DNA from: Bog-950 sp044225825
Lineage (GTDB): Bacteria > Bacteroidota > Bacteroidia > Chitinophagales > LD1
Reading direction: 5' to 3'
DNA: 64,000 nucleotides
Assembly (NCBI GenBank): GCA_044225825.1
Contig: JBGAIB010000011.1
Coordinates: 1-64,000, forward strand
The stretch's first letter is position 1, and the number at the start of each line of letters is the position of its first letter. The notes under the pieces are model-generated. The model saw only the letters and a list, made by a program, of their open reading frames with translations. It did not search any database and was not told the origin of the DNA. The position numbers and the translations under genes were made by a program. Shown here in pieces: positions 51,764 to 59,664 of the stretch.

Positions 51764-51991
51764 ATGAATGATTTTTTTAGAATACTGTTCTCCAACCCCG
51801 GCCTTTTGTGGAAAGCCGGTGCCGGCTTTATATTTATCGGGTTGGCGGCCTTTATCTTTTTTGAGCCGGGCCTTACCGTAGGCGGCGATAAGAGCACGGC
51901 CAATATTTTTGCGGCCCTGTTAGGCGCTTATGGCCTGTATAGATTTGCTACCTTTTATTTTGATTATAAGAATATTCGCGATGGCCGGTAG
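51764..51991 (+). CDS. Small membrane protein
   Basis: A 75-residue protein with two hydrophobic segments (about 15-33 and 45-63) and a short polar loop (PGLTVGGDKSTAN) between them. It ends in a charged KNIRDGR tail. The start is the ATG at 51764; an earlier GTG lies inside the hairpin. It overlaps the next gene by 11 bases. From memory, a small membrane protein of this kind often lies between tonB and the PstS-like gene in Bacteroidota, but I cannot name a function. Confidence 0.65.
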   Translation: MNDFFRILFSNPGLLWKAGAGFIFIGLAAFIFFEPGLTVGGDKSTANIFAALLGAYGLYRFATFYFDYKNIRDGR

Positions 51992-52934
51992 ACTATATGT
52001 AGGGGCTTTAGCCCTTTTAGCAGCGTTATTTTTATTGCCGGGTTGTTCGAGGCAGGCACCTGCTAACTTTAAGCCTCAGCCCTTACAGCATGGTTATAAA
52101 GGCGTTTTTTCGATAGTTGTGGATGCCGGGCTGGAACCTATTATTAAACAGCAGGTAGAAGTATTTGAATACGCTTACGACAGCGTTGATGTGCAACCTT
52201 TATATGTAAATGAGGCAGAGGCCATCAAGGCATTTAAAACAGGCAAAGCCTCGGTATTGGTTTTATCGCGCAGTTTGGATAAGGCCGAGCGGAAGGAATG
52301 GGAGGAGAAAGACACCTTGTTTGTGCGTGATATGGAAATAGCCTATGATGCAGTAGCCCTGGTGGGCAATAAGAAGTTTAATGACAGCCGCTTAAGCATG
52401 GCCCAGTTAAAAACTTACTTTGCCGGTGCCGGCGGAAATGGTCCCAAACTGGTTTTTGACGATAAAAATTCGAGCTGTGTAACTGAGGTGCTGAAGGCGT
52501 TGGGTTATACGCAAACCGTTTCGGCAAACGTTTATGCCTTACATTCTGCCCAGGAAGTTATTGACTATGTGGAGAAGGAAGAGAATGCCATAGGTTTTAT
52601 ACCCTATAGCTATGTAAGTGATACTGACGACGACCGGGTAAAGACCCTGCTTGGCCGCATAAAAATTTTAAGTTTGCGCGCCAAAAATGAGGAAGGGCAG
52701 GAGGTGAGCGTTAGTGCCAATCAGAGCGATATTGCATTGGGTATTTATCCACTGCGGCGCACAATAACGGCGATGGAACGTTTTACCTACGATGACAACA
52801 AGGAATGGCGCTTTATCAACTTTATGTACCAGGAGCGCGGCGCGAAAATATTTTTGAAAGGAGGCCTGGTGCCTGCTAAAATGCCGAATCGTGAAATAAT
52901 TGTTAATACGGGGCCTTTACAAGCCAACCCTTAA
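51981..52934 (+). CDS. PstS-like periplasmic-binding lipoprotein
   Basis: A 317-residue lipoprotein with lipobox LPGC (Cys22). The mature region is a PBP-like substrate-binding domain (SIVVDAGLEPIIKQQVEVFEYAY, then YDAVALVGNKKFNDSRLSMAQLKTYFAG and AIGFIPYSYV), the pattern of phosphate-binding PstS relatives. The usual PstS phosphate loop (GSST / TGSGTR) is not obvious, so the ligand is uncertain. No PstC/A/B transporter genes lie nearby; its place in the TonB locus points to another role. It starts inside the end of the previous gene (11-base overlap). Confidence 0.8.
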   Translation: MAGRLYVGALALLAALFLLPGCSRQAPANFKPQPLQHGYKGVFSIVVDAGLEPIIKQQVEVFEYAYDSVDVQPLYVNEAEAIKAFKTGKASVLVLSRSLDKAERKEWEEKDTLFVRDMEIAYDAVALVGNKKFNDSRLSMAQLKTYFAGAGGNGPKLVFDDKNSSCVTEVLKALGYTQTVSANVYALHSAQEVIDYVEKEENAIGFIPYSYVSDTDDDRVKTLLGRIKILSLRAKNEEGQEVSVSANQSDIALGIYPLRRTITAMERFTYDDNKEWRFINFMYQERGAKIFLKGGLVPAKMPNREIIVNTGPLQANP

Positions 52935-52984
52935 ACTTTGGCACTTTGTTTTGAATCAAACAGATAAATATAAAACCACCTGAG

Positions 52985-54577
52985 ATGAAAAGATTTGTTT
53001 TAGTTGCTCTTACGGTTATTAGTTCGATGGGCGCTTTTGCCCAAACCCTGCAGGATGCGCAGTTAGAAATGGTTAACGAAAACTATTTCAAAGCCAAGAC
53101 TATTCTTTACAAAATTATAAAGGACGGTAGCGCTTCGATTGCCGACGCACGTTATTACCTGGGCAACGCCTATGTGAAAAACGACGAACTGGATTCAGCC
53201 CGCATTTTTTACAAGCAGGTATTTAATGCCGACAACCGCACTCCGCTGGGTTATGTAGCGCTGGGCCGTTTAGCCCTATTGGATAAAAATAAGCCTGAGG
53301 CCAAAGCTAACTTCGACCGTGCTCTTCAGTTGACCAAGATGAAGAATGCCTCCATTTATTACGAGATTGGTATGGCCTACGCTGAAATTGAACCGGCTGA
53401 CCTGGATGCTGCTATCAGCAACCTGGATCAGGCAAGTCAATTGGATAATAAGAACTTCAGCATATTTATCGGTTTAGGCGATGCTTATAATGCCAAGTCG
53501 CTAGCCGGTGACGGTGGTGCGGGCGGTAAGGCGATGAGCGCTTATCAGCACGCTTCGGACCTGGATGCTAAAGCTGCTATGCCACTGGTTAAGCAAGGCC
53601 GTATTTGGCTGAATGGTAAGGTGTATGATCAAGCTATTGAATCGTTTAACAAGGCGGTAGCCAACGATGCTAAAAATGCCATTGTTTATAAGGAACTTGG
53701 TACTGCATACTACCTGAGCAAGGCTTATGACAAAATGCTGGAAAACTTCAAGAAGTATCTTGATTTGAGTCCCGGTGACTGCCGTGCCCGCTTAAGCATT
53801 ATTCTGGTTTACTGGAAAAATAAGGACTACGAGAAGGTAGCTGAAGAAGCAGCTAAAGGTCTTACCTGCGACCCTAACAACTTTATATTTGAACGTTACC
53901 TGTATTACAGCCAATACGAACTGAAGCGTTACAAAGAAGGCTACGAGAGCATGAACAAATTCTGGCAGATGGCGAACATCGAAACACGCCCTACGGATTA
54001 CGTTTACTCAGCCCGCTTAGCTTCGCAGGTTGGTGATACAACCCAGGCTATCGGTTACTTTACTTCGGTGTTGAAGGACGATTCTTTGAACTGTGAATTC
54101 CTGGGCGACTATGCCAAGGTGCTGTTCCTTGCTAAACATTACCAGGAAGCCGTTCACCAGTATGAACTGAAAAAAGCTAACTGTAAGACCTTCTCGAACA
54201 TTGATGTGTTTTACCTTGGTCGCAGCTATATGTTTATAAATGATTCTATCAATGCGGATAGCACGTTTAGCTACTATATACAACGTTTCCCTACGGCATT
54301 GGATGGATACTACTGGAAGGCGCAGGTAAATGTTCGTTACAAACTTAGCAGTGATGCATTTGCGGCGGTGCCGTTCTACCAAAAGTATGCTGAATTAGCC
54401 GAGCCAAATGCACAGGCTAATAAAACCAAACTGGTGGAGGCTTACCAATACCTGGCTATCGCTAAGTTTGAGAAAGAAAAAGATAAATCGGGTGCGCTGG
54501 CGCTGCTGAATAAAGCATTGGAGTTGAACCCTACTGATGAAATGACAACCAGCCTTATAGAGCAATTGAAGAAATAA
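52985..54577 (+). CDS. Exported TPR-repeat protein of the TonB locus
   Basis: A 530-residue protein with a signal peptide (1-20, ending GAFAQ) and around ten TPR motifs from about residue 25 to the C-terminus. Examples are IADARYYLGNAYVKNDELDSA, AIVYKELGTAYYLSKAYDKM and the final SGALALLNKALELNPTDE. It is probably a periplasmic scaffold for the TonB machinery. It follows the PstS-like gene by 50 bases and is followed by a strong terminator. Confidence 0.88.
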   Translation: MKRFVLVALTVISSMGAFAQTLQDAQLEMVNENYFKAKTILYKIIKDGSASIADARYYLGNAYVKNDELDSARIFYKQVFNADNRTPLGYVALGRLALLDKNKPEAKANFDRALQLTKMKNASIYYEIGMAYAEIEPADLDAAISNLDQASQLDNKNFSIFIGLGDAYNAKSLAGDGGAGGKAMSAYQHASDLDAKAAMPLVKQGRIWLNGKVYDQAIESFNKAVANDAKNAIVYKELGTAYYLSKAYDKMLENFKKYLDLSPGDCRARLSIILVYWKNKDYEKVAEEAAKGLTCDPNNFIFERYLYYSQYELKRYKEGYESMNKFWQMANIETRPTDYVYSARLASQVGDTTQAIGYFTSVLKDDSLNCEFLGDYAKVLFLAKHYQEAVHQYELKKANCKTFSNIDVFYLGRSYMFINDSINADSTFSYYIQRFPTALDGYYWKAQVNVRYKLSSDAFAAVPFYQKYAELAEPNAQANKTKLVEAYQYLAIAKFEKEKDKSGALALLNKALELNPTDEMTTSLIEQLKK

Positions 54578-54597
54578 GGTATCGAACTAGTAAGCGG

Positions 54598-54627
54598 AGC
54601 CCGGTCTAAATGACCGGGCTTTTTTTT
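54598..54627 (+). terminator. Terminator of the PstS-like/TPR transcript
   Basis: AGCCCGGTC/GACCGGGCT, loop TAAAT, T-run of seven; 20 bases after the TPR stop. The second tonB therefore needs its own promoter. Confidence 0.92.
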
Positions 54628-54734
54628 GCTTACTCTATAAACCAATTACGGCTGAAATTTTTGTGACAAAACTATGACAGTGTCATTGTATGGATTTGAT
54701 GGGTCTACGCATTATAGTTCTAAATCTATATCGT

Positions 54735-55550
54735 ATGAACACAAACTATTCAACCACCAGCATGCTCGACATGGTTTTCGAGAACAGGAACAAAAGTTAC
54801 GGTGCTTACCAACTGCGCCAGTCGCAGGGCCGCTCGTTACAATTTGCCATGTTGTTTATGGTAACCTCGGTATTTGCCTTTGGCCTGGGCAATTATCTGA
54901 AAAGCAAATTAGGCCAGCAAATGGCGCCTGTTATGATGGGCGACGGAATAATAGATATCAAACAGGTTGACTTTGTGCAGCCTCCAAAGATAGAGCCGCC
55001 GAAGCCTAAAGCAGAGGTAATGCCCACAAAAACGCAGGAAAACGTAGAGAAACAGGTCGTGCGCAATGAAGAATTGAAAAACGATACTATTATCCCTAAT
55101 AAGGAATTGATTGCTGAATCGGGCTTTACCACTAACCTAACGGATAATACCAATCCCCTGGGTAAAACCGATGGCAAAGGCAAAGAACTGATAGAGGAGC
55201 CGGTAGAGATTTTTGAAGTAACTAAAAATACGGAACCCAAAAATTGGGTGGATGTGATGCCGCAGTTTGAGGGAGGTGAAGAAGCGTTACTGCGTTGGTT
55301 AAGCCGTGAGACCTCCTATCCCGGTATTGAACACGATCTGGCATTAGAGGGCAAAGCGCTGATTCGATTTGTGGTTAACGAAGATGGTTCGGTTAGCAAC
55401 CCGAGCATACTACGCAGCGATAGTCCAGGTTTTGGCAAGGAAGGCTTACGTGTGGTTAAGAAGCTGCCGAAGTTTAAACCCGGTTTACAACATGGCGAGC
55501 CGGTTAAGGTTTGGTATGTGCTGCCTTTTCAGTTTAAGCTGGATAAATAA
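54735..55550 (+). CDS. TonB energy transducer (second copy)
   Basis: A 271-residue TonB-like protein. It shares the N-terminal motif with the first copy (MLDMVFENRNKSYGAYQLR) before its membrane helix (about 36-52). The periplasmic spacer is KP-rich but lacks the long Pro run. The C-terminal TonB domain is VMPQFEGGEEALLRWL ... YVLPFQFKLDK, close to the first copy. The start is taken at MNTNYS (54735); the earlier ATG adds 15 residues not seen in the first copy. It stands after a terminator, so it is separately transcribed. It likely serves a different set of receptors. Confidence 0.9.
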   Translation: MNTNYSTTSMLDMVFENRNKSYGAYQLRQSQGRSLQFAMLFMVTSVFAFGLGNYLKSKLGQQMAPVMMGDGIIDIKQVDFVQPPKIEPPKPKAEVMPTKTQENVEKQVVRNEELKNDTIIPNKELIAESGFTTNLTDNTNPLGKTDGKGKELIEEPVEIFEVTKNTEPKNWVDVMPQFEGGEEALLRWLSRETSYPGIEHDLALEGKALIRFVVNEDGSVSNPSILRSDSPGFGKEGLRVVKKLPKFKPGLQHGEPVKVWYVLPFQFKLDK

Positions 55551-55571
55551 TTCGTTCTTTTCTGCTGCTAT

Positions 55572-55603
55572 CCGGCCGGTGATTTATCACTGGTCGGTTT
55601 TTT
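55572..55603 (+). terminator. Terminator of the second tonB
   Basis: CCGGCCGGTGA/TCACTGGTCGG, loop TTTA, six T. The stem overlaps the 3' end of the convergent MFS gene (stop at 55587). Confidence 0.88.
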
Positions 55604-56765
55604 CGTTAAGTGGCATAAACGCTAATAACAAGGCCACTATTATAGCACCGCCAGCGCTGAAAATAAACATGGCCAAAGGAGAAATATAGTTCCACAATAG
55701 ACCTGCAATAATGCTGGCGAACAGCGCCGAAACAGAAGTGAACCCTGCAAACGTTCCGAGGGCAGAGGCGCTTTGGGATTTAGGGACCAGATTGCTAAGC
55801 AACGCTTTACCCACACCTTCGGTGGCTGCCGCATAAAAACCATAGAGGATAAAAGCAATTACAAAATGCCAGGTGAGCGAAGCAAAGCCAAAGCCTGCAT
55901 ACACGGCTGCAAAAATAACGAAGCCTGCTACCAGTGTTACCCGTAAGCCTATCTTATCTGCCAGGTGCCCAAGGGGTAAGGCTGCCAGTGCATATACGAG
56001 GTTATAAAGAATATAGGCCATAATTACATAGCTATCGTTATGTACTACCTCCTTAATGCGCATGAGCAAGAAAATATCAGAACTATTAAAGAGTGCGAAC
56101 AGTAACAAAAGTGCAGCCGCCTTTTTATAACCAGCCGTTGATTCGCCCCAATAGTTAAAGATTTGCGACAAGTGGAAGTTGGTTTTCTTATCGCTTTTAT
56201 GGGGTTTTTCTTTCAATAGCAAGGTTAGCCCGGTACCTATCATGGCGGGAATAAATGCAATTAAGAATAGGAGTTTGTACTGCTGCGGGAAATAATAAAT
56301 AAAGACCAGTGCAAATGTGGGGCCTATGGCAGCGCCTAAGGTGTCCATGGCGCGATGAAAGCCGAACACCTTACCCTTGGTGGCGGCAGTGGCTTCGTCA
56401 CTAAGGATGGCATCGCGGGCGCCTGTGCGCAGGCCTTTGCCAAATCGGTCCATACTGCGGGCACCGAATACCCATAAGGGAAACGTAAACAGCACCATGC
56501 CCGATTTAGCTACTGCACTTAGCAGGTAGCCCAACTGCACAAAGGGTAAACGACGGCCGCTGCTATCGCTTACACGACCGAAATAGCCTTTGGTAAGTCC
56601 TGCGGTAGCTTCGGCACAACCTTCCAGGAAGCCTATAAGCACCGAAGAAAATCCGATACTCTGCAGAAAGAGCGGCAATACCGGATACAGCATTTCGGAG
56701 CTGACATCGTTAAACAGGCTTACGAAAGAAAGCAGCCAGATATTACGGGTTAGGAACTTTGCCAT
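55587..56765 (-). CDS. Major facilitator superfamily transporter
   Basis: A 392-residue transporter with 12 membrane helices. It opens SLFNDVSSEMLYPVLPLFLQ, the Asp-bearing first helix of a common MFS branch. The helix 2-3 loop RVSDSSGRRLPFVQLGYLL and the half-molecule repeat GHLADKIGLRVTL are the duplicated MFS loops. Its D-A-I-L-S-D-E-A loop and GFHRAMDTLGAA helix are typical of the same group. The substrate is unknown; resistance or sugar export are both possible. No regulator is adjacent. It is convergent with the second tonB gene. Confidence 0.9.
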   Translation of the reverse strand: MAKFLTRNIWLLSFVSLFNDVSSEMLYPVLPLFLQSIGFSSVLIGFLEGCAEATAGLTKGYFGRVSDSSGRRLPFVQLGYLLSAVAKSGMVLFTFPLWVFGARSMDRFGKGLRTGARDAILSDEATAATKGKVFGFHRAMDTLGAAIGPTFALVFIYYFPQQYKLLFLIAFIPAMIGTGLTLLLKEKPHKSDKKTNFHLSQIFNYWGESTAGYKKAAALLLLFALFNSSDIFLLMRIKEVVHNDSYVIMAYILYNLVYALAALPLGHLADKIGLRVTLVAGFVIFAAVYAGFGFASLTWHFVIAFILYGFYAAATEGVGKALLSNLVPKSQSASALGTFAGFTSVSALFASIIAGLLWNYISPLAMFIFSAGGAIIVALLLAFMPLNEKTDQ

Positions 56766-56859
56766 GATTTGTGCTTCAAGAATAAGGTTTTAGCTGCAAA
56801 AGCCACGGATGGTTATTCCGTAACGCATTGTTTTTAAATCTATTTCCCATTTTTGCAGC

Positions 56860-57276
56860 ATGAACTTAAAGGGCAGAAATCTGGAAAGCGAATTACAGTT
56901 CCGCACCTCGCGTAGCGGAGGTAAAGGCGGGCAGAACGTGAACAAGACCGAAACAAGGGTAGAGTTGATTTTTGACCTGTTGCATTCTAATGCTCTTTCA
57001 GATGCTGAAAAGGAAAAAATTCAGAAGCGCTGGAAGAACCGGATAAATGCGGAAGGGGAGTTTAGTATTTGTAGTAGCGCCGAGCGCAGTCAGTTGGGCA
57101 ATAAGAAGAAGGTGATTGATAAGTTCTTTAGCATGTTAGACAAGGCTTTGGAGCCTGAAAAAGCGCGCATTGCCACCAAAATGCCCAAGGCGATAAAAGA
57201 GCAAATAAGGCAAGGCAAAAAGCTATTATCGGAGAAAAAAGGTACGCGCCGCATGAAAACCAGGGACTTTTTATAG
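56860..57276 (+). CDS. arfB: Alternative ribosome-rescue peptidyl-tRNA hydrolase
   Basis: A 138-residue protein that releases ribosomes stalled without a stop codon. The catalytic GGQ is at residues 23-25 in RSGGKGGQNVNKTETRVEL. The C-terminal basic tail (KEQIRQGKKLLSEKKGTRRMKTR) is the part that enters the empty mRNA channel. Both parts are complete, so it is ArfB/YaeJ and not a release factor. The ATG follows a CATTTTTG box by four bases. surE follows 49 bases downstream. Confidence 0.93.
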   Translation: MNLKGRNLESELQFRTSRSGGKGGQNVNKTETRVELIFDLLHSNALSDAEKEKIQKRWKNRINAEGEFSICSSAERSQLGNKKKVIDKFFSMLDKALEPEKARIATKMPKAIKEQIRQGKKLLSEKKGTRRMKTRDFL

Positions 57277-57325
57277 TTCCGAAGACCCTTTGAGGTATCT
57301 GCTGCCTAAAAACTATATTCGCGGC

Positions 57326-58150
57326 ATGAGCAAACCTTTGATTTTAGTAGTTAATGATGATGGTATCACAGCACCGGGCATCGAAGCCCTTGTAGGTGCA
57401 GTAAAGGATTTAGGTGAGGTAGTGGTTGTAGCTCCCGATTCGCCACAGAGTGGTATGGGACATGCCATAACTATCAATAAACCCCTCCGCCTTAAGGAGG
57501 TGCACAATTTTGGTGATATAAAAGCTTATCAGTGTAGCGGGACACCGGTTGACTGTGTTAAGCTGGCCGTAGACAAAGTGTTACACCGCCATCCTGATTT
57601 ATGCGTTAGCGGTATTAATCATGGAAGCAATTCATCGATTAACATCATCTACTCAGGCACCATGAGTGCTGCGATGGAAGCTAGCCTGGAGGGCATACCT
57701 TCGGTAGGTTTCTCGTTGTGCGATTATAGTTATGAGGCGGACTTTGGGCCTTCTGCTTTCTATGCCCGCTTTGTTGCGGATTCTATTTTAAAATATGGCC
57801 TACCAAAGCACAGCCTGCTGAATGTAAACATCCCTAAGCTTTCGTTAGAGGAGATTAAAGGGTTTAAGATTTGCAGACAAGCCTTAGCAAAGTGGGAGGA
57901 GGAATATCTGGAGCGCAAAGATCCGATGGGCCGCCCCTACTACTGGCTTACCGGTAAGTTTGTAAATTACGACCACGGACAGGATACGGACGAATGGGCC
58001 CTGGCCAATGGGTATGTGAGTGCTGTTCCGGTTCAACACGATTTAACAGCACACCACGTAATACCTTATATAAACGAAAACTGGGACTTTAAAACCGTAT
58101 TACACGAAGGCGATATACCGCAAACCGACAGTAAACGCTTTAATATTTAA
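57326..58150 (+). CDS. surE: 5'/3'-nucleotidase SurE
   Basis: A 274-residue metal-dependent nucleotidase. The metal-site Asp pair is in LVVNDDGITAPG (9-20), with SGTPVDCV and SGINHGSNSSINIIYSGTMSAAMEA as the other signatures. It dephosphorylates nucleoside monophosphates and short polyphosphates. The open frame extends 12 codons upstream; the ATG at 57326 is the family start and follows TATATTCG (one mismatch to a -7 box) by four bases. A small membrane protein gene and lpxB follow closely. Confidence 0.94.
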   Translation: MSKPLILVVNDDGITAPGIEALVGAVKDLGEVVVVAPDSPQSGMGHAITINKPLRLKEVHNFGDIKAYQCSGTPVDCVKLAVDKVLHRHPDLCVSGINHGSNSSINIIYSGTMSAAMEASLEGIPSVGFSLCDYSYEADFGPSAFYARFVADSILKYGLPKHSLLNVNIPKLSLEEIKGFKICRQALAKWEEEYLERKDPMGRPYYWLTGKFVNYDHGQDTDEWALANGYVSAVPVQHDLTAHHVIPYINENWDFKTVLHEGDIPQTDSKRFNI

Positions 58151-58161
58151 ACGCGAGGAAG

Positions 58162-58506
58162 ATGTTTGACAGATATTTGAATCCCACCCCTACTATTTAT
58201 AAGTGGGACCGTTTTGGTATAGGTTTTTGGCCAGGACTTGTATTGCCTTTTGTTGGCTTCCTGATTTTGTACGGCTTTGTTTGCTTACAAGCGGTTATAC
58301 AGAAGCAACATGCTTACACACTTGCAGAATTCACACATCTGCTCATTTACCCCACCACCTTTGTAAAGGTGGCAACAATGAGCTGTTTTCTTAACCCGGT
58401 ATATTTCTATCTGCTTATACGCCGTAACTATTATAATGCCGCCCGGGGCGTGGTTACCATAAGCATGCTGTTTGTAATGGCCATACTTATTAAACAAATA
58501 ATTTAA
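58162..58506 (+). CDS. Small membrane protein between surE and lpxB
   Basis: A 114-residue protein with three hydrophobic segments (about 20-44, 65-85 and 92-112). The N-terminal part (NPTPTIYKWDRFGIGFWPGL) is polar. A GAGGAA purine stretch lies just before the ATG. The position, 11 bases after surE and 6 bases before lpxB, suggests co-transcription and a possible envelope role, but no family is recognised. Confidence 0.65.
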   Translation: MFDRYLNPTPTIYKWDRFGIGFWPGLVLPFVGFLILYGFVCLQAVIQKQHAYTLAEFTHLLIYPTTFVKVATMSCFLNPVYFYLLIRRNYYNAARGVVTISMLFVMAILIKQII

Positions 58507-58512
58507 GCTGTT

Positions 58513-59601
58513 GTGAAATACTACATCATTGCCGGCGAAGCCTCAGGCGATCTTCACGGGGCTAACCTGGTGAAGGAATTACAACGGCAGGATCCTCAAG
58601 CGCAAATCCGCGCGTGGGGGGGCGATAAAATGGCAGCGGCAGGAGCTGATGTAGTGAAACATATCCGCGACCTTGCTTTCATGGGTTTTTTTGAGGTCGT
58701 AAAACACCTTGGGACCATATTAGGCAACATCGAATTTTGCAAAAAGGATATACTGGCGTTTAACCCTGATGTGGTGATTATGATTGATTACCCGGGTTTT
58801 AATTTCCGTTTGTTTAAATTCATCAAACAGCATAAGTTTAAGCTTTTCTATTATATATCTCCACAATTATGGGCCTGGAAAACCTCGCGTGTTTATAAGG
58901 TAAAAGAATATGTTGACCGCATGTTTGTAATCTTTCCATTCGAGAAGGAGTTTTACGCGCGTTATGGGGTAGAGGTTGATTTTGTAGGGCACCCTTTGTT
59001 GGATGAGCTAAAGCCGTTAGCTGATGGCGAAGAGCAGGACAGGGACAAAATGATAGCCATTTTGCCGGGCAGCCGCAAGCAGGAAATTGCCTACCTACTA
59101 CCCGAATACCTGAAGGTTATTGAGGCTTATCCCGACTATCGTTTTGTGGTAACCGGGTTAAGCAATGTTGGCGAAGCATTCTACCGGCAGATTATCGGCG
59201 GTGCGCGCTGCGAACTGGTATTGGATAAAACCTATGCCACCCTTGAACGGGCCCATGCTGCCATAGTTACCAGCGGTACCGCTACGTTGGAGACGGCCTT
59301 GCACCGTGTGCCGGAAGTGATCTGTTATAAAGGTAGTTGGGTGTCGTATTTTATTGCAAGAGCATTAATCAAAAACATCAGGTTCATCTGTATTGTAAAC
59401 CTGATTTGCGATAAACGGGTAGTGGAAGAATTGATACAGGCTGATGTGAACAAAAACCGGCTTATTGGTGAAGTTGACAAGCTATTACAGCCTGGCTACA
59501 GGCAACAACTTTTTGCAGATTACACAGCCCTGCGACACCTGCTTGGCGACTCCGGTGCCAGCGCCCGGACGGCTTCTCTGATGTTGAAATACTTATCATA
59601 A
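58513..59601 (+). CDS. lpxB: Lipid-A-disaccharide synthase
   Basis: A 362-residue GT19 glycosyltransferase that joins UDP-diacylglucosamine and lipid X in lipid A synthesis. Motifs are YIIAGEASGDLHGANLV at the N-terminus, IDYPGFNFRLFKFIK, YYISPQLWAWK, FVGHPLLDEL, ILPGSRKQEI and VTSGTATLETAL. All conserved blocks are present. The start codon is GTG at 58513, seven bases after the preceding stop. It shows that the organism makes a lipid A outer membrane, in line with rseP and lptE. Confidence 0.96.
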   Translation: MKYYIIAGEASGDLHGANLVKELQRQDPQAQIRAWGGDKMAAAGADVVKHIRDLAFMGFFEVVKHLGTILGNIEFCKKDILAFNPDVVIMIDYPGFNFRLFKFIKQHKFKLFYYISPQLWAWKTSRVYKVKEYVDRMFVIFPFEKEFYARYGVEVDFVGHPLLDELKPLADGEEQDRDKMIAILPGSRKQEIAYLLPEYLKVIEAYPDYRFVVTGLSNVGEAFYRQIIGGARCELVLDKTYATLERAHAAIVTSGTATLETALHRVPEVICYKGSWVSYFIARALIKNIRFICIVNLICDKRVVEELIQADVNKNRLIGEVDKLLQPGYRQQLFADYTALRHLLGDSGASARTASLMLKYLS

Positions 59602-59664
59602 ATAATTTAAGACGGATTTTGGCGTTTGCCTATATTCGCGCATTACAAAATCAAAATTGCACCA

